NCBI GenBank assembly: GCA_945868555.1 | Contig: CAMBMC010000036.1 | Location: 1-13,847 of the forward strand | DNA: 13,847 nt | Reading direction: 5' to 3' | Source of the DNA: Chitinophaga pinensis | GTDB taxonomy: Bacteria; Bacteroidota; Bacteroidia; Flavobacteriales_D; Crocinitomicaceae | Shown here: positions 6,927-13,847 of the stretch, in pieces | Position numbering within the stretch: position 1 is the stretch's first letter | Layout: every line of letters begins with the position of its first letter | Made by a program: the position numbers and the translations under genes | The notes under the pieces: generated by a model | Database searches by the model: none | The model's input: the letters and a program-made list of their open reading frames with translations, nothing else | What the model was told of the DNA's origin: nothing

Positions 6927-7769
6927 ATGGAAACAACAGCATTGCAACATATAGCATCTCAAGTGAGAAGAGACATCGTTCGCATGGTAGCGGGCGTAAA
7001 TTCAGGACATCCGGGAGGATCTTTAGGATGCACGGACTTCCTTACCCTCTTGTATTTTGATCAATTGCATCACGATGCTGAGAACTTTACCATGGACGGT
7101 ATAGGTCAAGATCTGTTTTTTCTTTCAAACGGACATATCTCGCCAGTTTGGTATAGTGTTTTGGCACGCGCTGGATACTTTCCTGTAAATGAATTGGGGA
7201 CATTTAGAAAATTGTCAACACGCCTTCAAGGACACCCTTCAACAGATAAAAAACTACCTGGTATCCGAATGGCTTCTGGTTCTCTTGGACAAGGATTGTC
7301 GGTTGCCATTGGTGCAGCTCAAGTGAAGCGATTGAACAAAGACAATCACCTTGTTTATTGTTTACACGGGGATGGTGAACTTCAAGAAGGACAAATCTGG
7401 GAAGCGGCCATGTATGCCTCAGCACGCAAGGTGGACAATGTCATTGCTACAATTGACTGCAATGGTCGTCAGATTGACGGCGATGTCGACGATGTCATTT
7501 CACTGGGAGACCTCCATGCAAAATGGGCGGCCTTCGGTTGGGAAGTCTTGACCATGGACGGTCACAATTTCACTGACATGAAAAATACCTTGGCCAAAGC
7601 AAAATCATTGTGTGGTCATGGAAAACCTGTGGTCATTTTGATGAAAACAGAAATGGGTCAAGGCGTCGATTATATGATGGGATCACACAAATGGCATGGC
7701 GTAGCTCCAAATCCAGCTCAATTGGAAGATGCTTTGGGACAACTGGAAGAAACACTGGGTGATTATTAA
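6927..7769 (+). CDS. Transketolase, N-terminal (thiamine pyrophosphate-binding) subunit
   Basis: This 280-aa protein is the first half of a split transketolase. It holds the thiamine-diphosphate PP domain: GHPGGSLG (27-34) with His28, SNGH with His70, QGHP with His103, SGSLGQGLS (117-125), and the metal/ThDP motif GDGELQEGQIWEA (148-160) running on to TIDCNGRQ with Asn179. His257 (KWHGV) is near the end. Full-length transketolases are about 660 aa, and here the pyrimidine-binding half is the separate gene at 9128-10087. The complex transfers two-carbon ketol units between sugar phosphates in the cytoplasmic pentose phosphate pathway. The TAA stop is followed at once, in the same frame, by the TTG start of a secreted vWA protein that separates the two halves. 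Confidence 0.95.
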   Translation: METTALQHIASQVRRDIVRMVAGVNSGHPGGSLGCTDFLTLLYFDQLHHDAENFTMDGIGQDLFFLSNGHISPVWYSVLARAGYFPVNELGTFRKLSTRLQGHPSTDKKLPGIRMASGSLGQGLSVAIGAAQVKRLNKDNHLVYCLHGDGELQEGQIWEAAMYASARKVDNVIATIDCNGRQIDGDVDDVISLGDLHAKWAAFGWEVLTMDGHNFTDMKNTLAKAKSLCGHGKPVVILMKTEMGQGVDYMMGSHKWHGVAPNPAQLEDALGQLEETLGDY

Positions 7770-9125
7770 TTGAAACGCTTCCTAATCATAGCATTTCTAT
7801 TCCTATCAGCTCAAGGTTTTGGGCAGGAAAAACTGACGAGAATTCTCTTCATTCTCGATGCTTCGAATAGCATGAATGCCCTTTGGGGTGGCACTGAATC
7901 GCGCATTGACGCAGCAAAAGACCTGCTTGCAAAGGCGGTAGACAGTTTGCGTGGCACTGCCAATCTTGAAATTGCCCTGCGTGTTTATGGCCATCAATCT
8001 CCAATTACAGCTACCTACCAAGATTGCAACGATACGAAACTTGAGGTTCCTTTTGGACCCAACAATTTCGACAATGTTAAAAATAGAATTCGCACCATAG
8101 AAGCGAAAGGCACGACGCCAATCGCCAGATCTCTGGAAGCTGCGGCTGGAGATTTTCCGGATCAGAATTCGAGAAACATCATCATCCTGATAACGGACGG
8201 ACAAGAAGCCTGTGACAATGACCCCTGCGTCATCGCCAAAAAATTGCACGACAAGGGCGTGAAAGTAACTCCTTTCGTCATCGGTCTAGGACTCGACTTA
8301 TCTTACTTGGAGAAATTCAACTGTATTGGTGCATATTCAGACGCAGAAACAAAAGACGCTTTTCGAAATGTCTTGAACAATGTAGTTTCAAAAGCACTTT
8401 CCAACACCACGGTGCAAATCAACCTCAATGACACCAATAAGCAAGCTAAAGAAACTGAGGTCACGATGTTTCTCTACGAAGCAGGAACAAAGAAACTGAA
8501 ATACACTTTCGTTCATACCATCAATCGTTTTGGAAATCCAGATACATTGATCATTGACCCTAACATCAAATATGACCTAGTGGTCAACACCATTCCGACA
8601 GTAGAAAAAAAGAACATCAGCATCACAAAGAATACACACAATACCATCATTGTAGACGCCCCGCAAGGGTATATTAAAGTTCGCTTTGTAAATGCGACAA
8701 AACCTTATCAAATCGATTCCCGCATCATGTTGAAAGGCAATACGAGCACCTTGAATGTTCAAAAAATGAATGTTTCCGATAAGTACATTACCGGGAAATA
8801 CGATGTTGAAGTATTGACATTGCCACGAACCTATGTCGTTGTTGATGTCACACAAAGCTCCACCTCATATATTGACATTCCCGCTCCTGGCTCCTTAAAC
8901 TGCAAGTCAATAAACACCATCATTGCGCAAGTGTTTGTTCTTCGAGACGGAGGAATCATCGAATGGGTGTGCAACTTAGATGAAACGTCAAAAAGCACCT
9001 TTACTCAACTTCAACCTGGTTCGTACCGTGTGGTTTATCGTCAAAAAAACTTGCATTCATCGACCTATTCAATCCAAAAAGATTTTCGCATAAACTCCAA
9101 TAAAACAACAACTTTAAACCTTTGA
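7770..9125 (+). CDS. Secreted von Willebrand factor A (vWA) domain protein
   Basis: This 451-aa protein has a signal peptide (about residues 1-18, KRFLIIAFLFLSAQGFG, before Q19). A vWA domain follows at about 23-210 with a complete metal-ion-dependent adhesion site: D30-A-S32-N-S34 in ILDASNSM, the threonine in KGTTPIARS (113-121) and D143-G in ILITDGQEACD. The rest (about 213-451) is beta-rich with no named domain that I recognise; it looks like successive Ig- or carboxypeptidase-regulatory-like sandwiches, for example GKYDVEVLTLP and QLQPGSYRVVYRQ. There is no T9SS sorting domain or lipobox, so it is periplasmic or exported. The start must be TTG 7770: the codon before it is the in-frame stop of the transketolase half, and the next ATG (residue 35) would remove both the signal peptide and the first MIDAS residues. 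It sits 0 nt after and 2 nt before the two transketolase genes. Confidence 0.9.
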   Translation: MKRFLIIAFLFLSAQGFGQEKLTRILFILDASNSMNALWGGTESRIDAAKDLLAKAVDSLRGTANLEIALRVYGHQSPITATYQDCNDTKLEVPFGPNNFDNVKNRIRTIEAKGTTPIARSLEAAAGDFPDQNSRNIIILITDGQEACDNDPCVIAKKLHDKGVKVTPFVIGLGLDLSYLEKFNCIGAYSDAETKDAFRNVLNNVVSKALSNTTVQINLNDTNKQAKETEVTMFLYEAGTKKLKYTFVHTINRFGNPDTLIIDPNIKYDLVVNTIPTVEKKNISITKNTHNTIIVDAPQGYIKVRFVNATKPYQIDSRIMLKGNTSTLNVQKMNVSDKYITGKYDVEVLTLPRTYVVVDVTQSSTSYIDIPAPGSLNCKSINTIIAQVFVLRDGGIIEWVCNLDETSKSTFTQLQPGSYRVVYRQKNLHSSTYSIQKDFRINSNKTTTLNL

Positions 9126-9127
9126 TC

Positions 9128-10087
9128 ATGACTGAATTTGAAATTCTCGGCAATAAAGATACCCGCTCAGGGTTTGGTGAAGGACTCGCTGAACTGGGTC
9201 GCGCTAACGAGAATGTTGTGGCCTTGTGTGCCGACTTAACTGGATCATTGAAAATGGATGCCTTTCAAAAGGAAAATCCAGAGCGCTTTTTTCAGGTGGG
9301 AATCGCTGAAGCAAACATGATTAGTCTAGCAGCCGGAATGACCATTGGAGGAAAAATTCCATTTACAGGTACCTTTGCCAACTTCTCTACAGGTCGTGTG
9401 TATGATCAAATTCGACAGTCTGTAGCGTATTCGCGCAAGAATGTTAAAATCTGTGCTTCCCATGCAGGGTTGACACTAGGAGAAGATGGAGCGACGCATC
9501 AAATTTTGGAAGATATCGGAATGATGAAGATGCTACCGAATATGACAGTCATTGTTCCCGCAGACCACAACCAAACGAAACAAGCTACGATCGCCATTGC
9601 CGCGCACGAAGGTCCTGTTTATCTTCGATTTGGCCGTCCTGTAATGCCGATTTTTGTGAAGCCAGATGCAAAATTCATCATTGGTAAAGCGGATGTGTTG
9701 ACAGAAGGAACAGATGTGACCATCATTGCCTGTGGACATTTGGTATGGAAGTCTATTGAAGCATTGAAAGCTTTAGAAGAGGCGGGCATTTCAGTAGAAT
9801 TGATCAACATGCATACAATCAAACCACTCGATATAGACGCAATCATGAAGTCCGTTGGAAAAACGGGTTGTGTGGTGACTGCTGAAGAACACATGCTAAA
9901 CGGTGGACTTGGAGATTCTGTTGCACAGTTTCTTTCTCGTACAAGCCCAGTACCGCAAGAGTATGTGGCAGTAAATGACACCTTTGGAGAAAGCGGAACA
10001 CCGATGGAATTGATGACCAAGTATGGCATCGACACACAGGATGTGGTCAACGCAGTGCACAAAGTACTTGCGCGCAAAAACGCATAA
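9128..10087 (+). CDS. Transketolase, C-terminal (pyrimidine-binding) subunit
   Basis: This 319-aa protein is the second half of the split transketolase. It carries the pyrimidine-binding domain with the catalytic glutamate Glu61 in GIAEANM, then GTFANFSTGRVYDQIRQS (81-98), SHAGLTLGEDGATHQ (111-125) and LPNMTVIVPAD (136-146), and the C-terminal transketolase domain from about residue 190 (ALPMM-type region replaced by TIIACGHLVWKS). It must assemble with the N-terminal half to form the ThDP site at the subunit interface. ATG 9128 (MTEFEILG) is preferred; a TTG at 9122 would overlap the vWA stop and add only two residues. It starts 2 nt after the vWA stop and ends 25 nt before the aminotransferase start. 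Confidence 0.94.
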   Translation: MTEFEILGNKDTRSGFGEGLAELGRANENVVALCADLTGSLKMDAFQKENPERFFQVGIAEANMISLAAGMTIGGKIPFTGTFANFSTGRVYDQIRQSVAYSRKNVKICASHAGLTLGEDGATHQILEDIGMMKMLPNMTVIVPADHNQTKQATIAIAAHEGPVYLRFGRPVMPIFVKPDAKFIIGKADVLTEGTDVTIIACGHLVWKSIEALKALEEAGISVELINMHTIKPLDIDAIMKSVGKTGCVVTAEEHMLNGGLGDSVAQFLSRTSPVPQEYVAVNDTFGESGTPMELMTKYGIDTQDVVNAVHKVLARKNA

Positions 10088-10112
10088 CTCTAGTTCATCA
10101 TTCAAGGTTCAG

Positions 10113-11303
10113 ATGTCTCGCGAAGATGATTTCATTCAGTTGCTTGGACAAACCAACCAACACCCCTTTCTCATCGATGTCGATCGAGCAGAAGGAATCT
10201 ACATCTATGATAAGTCTGGAAAGGCGTATATGGATATGATTTCAGGTGTCGCGGTGAATAATATAGGCCACCGTCATCCTAAGGTGGTGAAAGCCATTCA
10301 CGAGCAAGTTGATCAGTACCTGCATGTGATGGTGTATGGTGAGTACATTCAAGATGCGCCATTGAATTTAGCAAAACGACTTGTTGCCCTATTGCCTGAA
10401 AGCTTGAATGCTGTTTACATGGTGAATTCAGGAACAGAAGCCAATGAGGCCGCATTAAAATTAGCCAAGCGTGTAACAGGACGAACCGAACTTGTTTCCT
10501 TTCGCGGATCTTACCACGGAAGTACCCACGGTTCATTGAGTGTGTCTGGAAACGAACTTAAAAAACAAAAATACAGACCCCTCCTTCCCGATGTTCGTTT
10601 TTTACGATTCAATGAAATCGAAGACTTAAAATACATTACGAAACGCACGGCCGGAGTAATAATTGAAACAGTGCAAGGAGATGCAGGCGTTCGCATTCCA
10701 TCAAAAGAATTTTTACTCGCCCTTCGAGAACGATGCACAGAGGTTGGCGCTCAACTTATTTTTGATGAAATCCAATGTGGACTGGGTCGAACAGGACGAA
10801 ACTTTGCTTTTGAACATTTTGGCGTTGTTCCAGATATCCTAAGCCTTGGAAAAGCCCTTGGAGGAGGAATGCCCGTTGGAGCTTTGGTGTCGTCGCGCGA
10901 AAAGTTGTGGGAGTTTACTCACGCTCCCATGCTGGGACATATCACTACTTTCGGAGGTCATCCTGTAATTTGCGCAGCCGCTGATGCTTTTGTTGATGTC
11001 TTGACGAGTGAAATTGATTACGCAGAAGTTGAACGCTTGGGTGAGCTATTGGAGGAACTGATCGGGAAAGAAAAGGAAATATTGGCCATTCGCCGCATAG
11101 GAATGATGTTCGCCTTTGACATGGAATCGAGCGAGCGCGTTCAGCGCGTGGTTGACCGCTGCCTTGAAAATGGCTTGATTAGTTTTTGGTTCTTATCCCA
11201 CCCCTATAGCTTCAGACTTTCTCCACCATTAAACATAAGCGAGGAGGAAATTCGTAAAGCCGGAAAAATCATTTGCGAAGCGATCGAATCGACCAAAGAA
11301 TGA
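10113..11303 (+). CDS. Class III (ornithine/acetylornithine-type) PLP aminotransferase
   Basis: This 396-aa protein has the usual length for subgroup II/class III aminotransferases. The PLP site is clear: NSGTEANEAALK (105-116), SYHGSTHG (133-140), the cofactor-pairing Asp218 in IFDEIQCGLGRTG, and the Schiff-base Lys247 in SLGKALGGGMPVGA. TTFGGHP (278-284) contacts the phosphate, and FRLSPPLNIS (367-376) carries the likely substrate-carboxylate Arg368. It transfers an amino group between an amino donor and 2-oxoglutarate or a similar acceptor in the cytoplasm. Candidate substrates are ornithine, acetylornithine or 4-aminobutyrate; the sequence does not decide. The open frame begins at 10023 inside the transketolase gene, but the homologous region starts at ATG 10113 (MSREDDFIQLLG). 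It is probably the last gene of the transketolase unit. Confidence 0.92.
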   Translation: MSREDDFIQLLGQTNQHPFLIDVDRAEGIYIYDKSGKAYMDMISGVAVNNIGHRHPKVVKAIHEQVDQYLHVMVYGEYIQDAPLNLAKRLVALLPESLNAVYMVNSGTEANEAALKLAKRVTGRTELVSFRGSYHGSTHGSLSVSGNELKKQKYRPLLPDVRFLRFNEIEDLKYITKRTAGVIIETVQGDAGVRIPSKEFLLALRERCTEVGAQLIFDEIQCGLGRTGRNFAFEHFGVVPDILSLGKALGGGMPVGALVSSREKLWEFTHAPMLGHITTFGGHPVICAAADAFVDVLTSEIDYAEVERLGELLEELIGKEKEILAIRRIGMMFAFDMESSERVQRVVDRCLENGLISFWFLSHPYSFRLSPPLNISEEEIRKAGKIICEAIESTKE

Positions 11304-11600
11304 GTACCAATAGGTTTCAAAAGAACTGATTCAACGCTTGCCAAGAGAATTAAATGCTGAACGCACACAGAGATAAGCACCCTATTCTCTTCATCTCGCA
11401 ATCCCCCTCCTGGCATTGAAAAACCTTAAAAACAGGTCGCAATTGCGTAGAACTACGTAGGTCTAACTCAGCGGATGCGCTGAATTTAACCGACTTACTC
11501 CTTCAATATCTTTCATAGCCAGTGGAATGTGTGAACCTTTGTTTCGTCGAAAGGCTTAAAACATTAAAACTTAAAAACGAAACACACAAAAAACACAATT
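11304..11600. other. 297-bp non-coding region with several short repeats
   Basis: No convincing gene lies here. The first part holds an 8-bp perfect inverted repeat (AAGAGAAT at 11343-11350 and ATTCTCTT at 11384-11391) with a 33-nt loop; it has no T tract, so it is at best a weak terminator or RNA fold for the aminotransferase unit. The middle (11439-11483) holds clustered palindromes, described separately. The last 60 bp before the ATG at 11601 are very A-rich (AAACATTAAAACTTAAAAAC), as is common in leaders of strongly expressed Bacteroidota genes. A TATCTTTC (11507-11514) is one mismatch from the -7 consensus, but I see no matching TTG. Confidence 0.6.
11439..11483. promoter_or_regulatory. 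Cluster of palindromes and a direct repeat, possible regulator-binding region
   Basis: Within 45 bp there are a perfect 10-bp palindrome CGCAATTGCG (11439-11448), a perfect 8-bp palindrome CTACGTAG (11453-11460), a direct repeat CGTAG at 11446-11450 and 11456-11460 (spacing exactly 10 bp, one helical turn), and a stem TCAGCG-GATG-CGCTGA (11468-11483). It lies 118-162 bp upstream of the ATG at 11601 and just upstream of the weak -7-like TATCTTTC. That fits an operator for a dimeric regulator or a structured leader. The repeats are seen directly; the function is inferred. Confidence 0.4.
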
Positions 11601-12245
11601 ATGAAAACTAAACAAATTTTTATCGCTCTTGGTCTGGTCGCTTTCACCTTTTTGAACTCGGTCTATTCATCAAGTGCCCAAAGTTCAGGCACCAAATTGC
11701 CGCTTTCTTTGCAACTCGCAGCAGGAAACCCTTCATGTTATGCCAGTAATGACGGATCGATCGTCGTTGACATCCTAGGTGGATACCCACCATATTGGGT
11801 GAATGGGATTGAGATTGGTGGGAGTCAGGTTATCTTTTCCAATCTTTCTGCTGGACCCTACAGCATCTATGTGTCCGACACACTATTGTCAAGTTCTGAA
11901 GTGCAGGTGATTCTTATTTCCCCTTTGCAACTTGATGTGCAAGCAGTAGTTTCCAATGTAAGCGTATTTGGCGGAAATAATGGAGCCATTGATTTAACAG
12001 TAAACAATCAATCTGTATCGTATTCTTGGATGACCCCAGATGGTTCTGGACTGGTGGAAAATCTTGAGGATCAAAGTGGTTTGAGTGCAGGTACTTATGC
12101 CGTGACAATTACACAAGTCGATGGATGTCAAACAATGAAACGTTTTACAGTTGATCAAGCACCGCAGGGCTTTGGTACAGGCGGACCGAATGGAAATCCA
12201 AATATCAACGGAGCGAGTGGTTCAAATGGATCAGCTATCTTTTAA
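11601..12245 (+). CDS. Secreted SprB-repeat protein lacking a sorting domain
   Basis: This 214-aa protein has a signal peptide (about 1-26, ending SSSA|Q) and two SprB-like repeat units. The first is at about 44-108 (CYASNDGSIVVDILGGYPPYWVNG, NLSAGPYSIYVSD), the second at about 113-187 (VVSNVSVFGGNNGAIDLTV, EDQSGLSAGTYAVTITQVDGC). SprB repeats are known from the large gliding adhesin SprB of Flavobacterium johnsoniae. The C-terminus is a Gly/Asn/Ser-rich tail (190-214) with no T9SS sorting domain, unlike its downstream paralog. It is therefore likely periplasmic, held by a partner, or a degenerate duplicate. The ATG at 11601 follows an A-rich leader. The downstream paralog starts 40 nt after the stop and no terminator lies between, so the two are probably co-transcribed. 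Confidence 0.88.
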   Translation: MKTKQIFIALGLVAFTFLNSVYSSSAQSSGTKLPLSLQLAAGNPSCYASNDGSIVVDILGGYPPYWVNGIEIGGSQVIFSNLSAGPYSIYVSDTLLSSSEVQVILISPLQLDVQAVVSNVSVFGGNNGAIDLTVNNQSVSYSWMTPDGSGLVENLEDQSGLSAGTYAVTITQVDGCQTMKRFTVDQAPQGFGTGGPNGNPNINGASGSNGSAIF

Positions 12246-12285
12246 TACAAACCTATTTCATCTAAAACATTTTAATTTTCTCATC

Positions 12286-13134
12286 ATGAAAACACGAACT
12301 ATATTATTCGCTGCAGGACTTCTTGCCACAGCATTTCAATCCAGCGCACAAATATCTACAGTAGTCGGATCTACAAAAATCCCACTCAAACTACAAATCA
12401 CCAAGCAATCGCCCTACTGCCACGGTGATCAAAACGGAACAATCCTCATCGACATCATCGGAGGTCAAGCACCTTACTTTGTGAATGACCAAATGATTAA
12501 CGGCTCGAGTTTCCAAATGGCAAACCTTTCCGCTGGATCTTACCGCATCGAAGTTGCCGATAATGCCGTATCTAATGCTGCAGCTGATGTTGTCCTTGTG
12601 GACCCAGCAGCAGTGCAAGTCTCATCCATTGTCAACAATGTATCGACCTATCATGGAAGCAATGGAAGCATCAACCTCATGGTCAGCGACCCAAGCCTTA
12701 CCTTTGTTTGGGAAGGAAACAGCAACAACCTGATCATTTCACAAGAAGATCAATCCGGATTAAGTGCAGGGATTTATGGTGTAAATGTCACAAACGATAA
12801 AGGTTGCAGTACCTACAAAAAATTTGTACTGACGCAGCCAAATGCACCAGTTGTTACAGGCGTAAGTAATCCGCAAATTGCAGCAGGAACTGGAATACCA
12901 GCAGTGAGCAACATCAGTGTTTATCCAAATCCATCATCAGGACATGTGAACTTAAGTGCCGACGCATCTGTTCGCAGTGCCATGATCATGAATGACCTTG
13001 GAATTGTACTCAAGCAGCTTGACTTCACGAACGAAGGAAAACTCGCTGGCGTGGATTTGAATCCTGGCGTATACACCCTTGTTTCCATCGATGAACTTGG
13101 AAATCGCGCAACGGAGCGCATTGTGATCCGATAA
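12286..13134 (+). CDS. T9SS-secreted SprB-repeat protein with type A sorting domain
   Basis: This 282-aa protein is a paralog of the preceding gene. The signal peptide ends at about residue 21 (FQSSA|Q). Two SprB-like units follow at about 44-107 (YCHGDQNGTILIDIIGGQAPYFVN; NLSAGSYRIEVAD) and 111-184 (VSSIVNNVSTYHGSNGSINL; EDQSGLSAGIYGVNVTNDKGC). The C-terminal 75 residues (208-282) are a type A T9SS sorting domain: ISVYPNPSSGHVNLS, LNPGVYTLVSID and a basic end ERIVIR. The product should cross the outer membrane and be surface-attached or released. The open frame extends upstream to 12151 inside the previous gene, but the ATG at 12286 begins a normal signal peptide. It ends 32 nt before a strong terminator. 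Confidence 0.93.
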   Translation: MKTRTILFAAGLLATAFQSSAQISTVVGSTKIPLKLQITKQSPYCHGDQNGTILIDIIGGQAPYFVNDQMINGSSFQMANLSAGSYRIEVADNAVSNAAADVVLVDPAAVQVSSIVNNVSTYHGSNGSINLMVSDPSLTFVWEGNSNNLIISQEDQSGLSAGIYGVNVTNDKGCSTYKKFVLTQPNAPVVTGVSNPQIAAGTGIPAVSNISVYPNPSSGHVNLSADASVRSAMIMNDLGIVLKQLDFTNEGKLAGVDLNPGVYTLVSIDELGNRATERIVIR

Positions 13135-13166
13135 ATAGTCATTTTTTTCAGACCAGAATAAATGAG

Positions 13167-13195
13167 CCGACGGGAATTCCCGTCGGTTTTTTTTT
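13167..13195 (+). terminator. Intrinsic terminator after the SprB-repeat gene pair
   Basis: A perfect 8-bp GC-rich stem CCGACGGG / CCCGTCGG with a 4-nt AATT loop is followed by nine T's. It lies 32 nt after the stop codon at 13134 and would end the transcript of the two SprB-repeat genes. There is no comparable A tract on the left side, so it acts on the plus strand. Confidence 0.95.
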
Positions 13196-13256
13196 GTTTT
13201 GTAATAAATCTAAACGAAATGAATCGCGTACATTTATCGACGCTCAATTCAAAAAT

Positions 13257-13847
13257 ATGATAGGTTTCCATCAGCAGATTAAACACATTCTAGTTTTCTT
13301 CATTCTGACTTGTGCATTTACAAGCCAAGCTCAAGCTGTGAAGCATGTATCAGGCATTCAATTTAAATTTGAAGAAGAAGAACAGACATTTCCAGAGAAT
13401 TGGTATTCCGATGAAATCAATGCCCATACTACCCCACTTCCGAACATAGAAAAAAGACGTTCCATTTTCGTGTTATCCAGCGCACTAGACAAGTATCCAA
13501 AACACATCATCCAGGACCATTTAATTGAGGTGTATATCTTTGGTGTATTGGAATTCTTTCAAGAAGGGTATGCCGGCACCTATTCCGACCAAAGCTTGTA
13601 CATGTCCAATAACGGTGTAAATGAAGGATATACAAATGGCTTTATCGAACAGACCTTTCACCATGAGTTCTCGAGTATGCTGTGGTATGCACATCCCGAA
13701 CTACTTGACACAATCGCATGGAAAAAATTGAATAAACTTGATTACGGTGATGGGGGCATTCAGGCACTGATTGATGACAACGATTCTCAAACATTCGATG
13801 CCTATTACAATGAGCGCGGCTTCTTGTTTCAATATGCCTCATCTGAC
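13257..13847 (+). CDS. Secreted protein with HHEFSS motif, possible degenerate zinc metallopeptidase (3'-truncated)
   Basis: The frame is open from ATG 13257 to the last base (197 codons) with no stop, so the gene continues beyond the window. A signal peptide (KHILVFFILTCAFTSQAQA, ending at about residue 25) shows export. The mature part begins HVSGIQFKFEEEEQTFPENW and is mixed alpha/beta. At residues 135-140 the sequence FHHEFSSML looks like a metallopeptidase HExxH helix, but the second His is replaced by Ser. This recalls secreted zinc-peptidase-like proteins of Bacteroidota that have 'HEF' helices; I cannot name the family with certainty. Just upstream is the terminator of the previous unit, and TACATTTA (13229-13236) is a one-mismatch -7 candidate without a well-spaced TTG. 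It is probably its own transcription unit. Confidence 0.82.
   Translation, partial: MIGFHQQIKHILVFFILTCAFTSQAQAVKHVSGIQFKFEEEEQTFPENWYSDEINAHTTPLPNIEKRRSIFVLSSALDKYPKHIIQDHLIEVYIFGVLEFFQEGYAGTYSDQSLYMSNNGVNEGYTNGFIEQTFHHEFSSMLWYAHPELLDTIAWKKLNKLDYGDGGIQALIDDNDSQTFDAYYNERGFLFQYASSD

Noticed and set aside
7806..8249. 147-aa minus-strand open frame opposite the vWA gene
   Set aside because: The plus-strand frame has a complete vWA MIDAS and signal peptide; the antisense frame has no recognisable feature.
9619..10077. 152-aa minus-strand open frame opposite the transketolase C-terminal gene
   Set aside because: Ser/Thr/Cys-rich shadow of a conserved gene with no motif or start context of its own.
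10023..10112. Upstream extension of the aminotransferase frame
   Set aside because: It lies inside the transketolase gene, reads as low-quality sequence (STHRMWSTQCTK), and homology begins at ATG 10113.
12151..12285. Upstream extension of the second SprB-repeat gene
   Set aside because: It would bury the signal peptide behind 45 unrelated residues that overlap the first gene; ATG 12286 gives a normal signal peptide.
13642..13842. 66-aa minus-strand open frame near the window end
   Set aside because: It is antisense to the continuous signal-peptide-bearing frame that starts at 13257 and runs off the window.

Overview
The window looks like chromosomal DNA of a Bacteroidota member. It is probably Flavobacteriales, perhaps close to Crocinitomicaceae/Fluviicola; the exact placement is an inference. 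The evidence is: secreted proteins with type IX secretion (T9SS) C-terminal sorting domains of both the gliding-motility-associated and the 'PxP…GVY' kinds, SprB-like repeats, a split transketolase, start codons without clear Shine-Dalgarno sequences, and a TAnnTTTG-type -7 promoter element. I see no tRNA, rRNA, CRISPR array, insertion sequence or phage gene.

Layout. (1) Positions 2-2428 (+): the 3' part of ribD (the reductase domain; the 5' end lies outside the window), overlapped by a ten-helix EamA/DMT transporter and followed 10 nt later by a metallo-beta-lactamase-fold hydrolase. These probably form one operon. (2) 2431-3423 (-): a type I glyceraldehyde-3-phosphate dehydrogenase, convergent with the hydrolase (2-bp gap) and separated by a strong intrinsic terminator from the next minus-strand unit. 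(3) 3509-6786 (-): a two-gene unit made of a 123-aa secreted protein and a 967-aa CUB / P-domain / repeat protein ending in a gliding-motility-associated sorting domain. (4) 6787-6926: a divergent promoter region. (5) 6927-11303 (+): transketolase N-terminal half, a secreted von Willebrand A (vWA) protein, transketolase C-terminal half and a class III aminotransferase, all tightly packed. (6) 11304-11600: a non-coding stretch with several inverted and direct repeats. (7) 11601-13134 (+): two tandem paralogous SprB-repeat secreted proteins, only the second of which keeps a T9SS sorting domain, closed by a textbook terminator. (8) 13257 to the window end (+): the 5' part of a secreted protein with an HHEFSS motif resembling a degenerate zinc-peptidase site.

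How it fits together. Central metabolism genes (riboflavin synthesis, glycolysis, the pentose phosphate pathway, an aminotransferase) are interleaved with secreted or cell-surface genes. The most unusual arrangement is the secreted vWA gene inserted between the two transketolase subunit genes, with 0 and 2 nt of spacing and a TTG start directly after the upstream stop codon. The second most interesting are the small secreted protein paired with the large surface protein, and the tandem SprB-repeat genes below a repeat-rich upstream region. No element is clearly a defence system or a mobile system.
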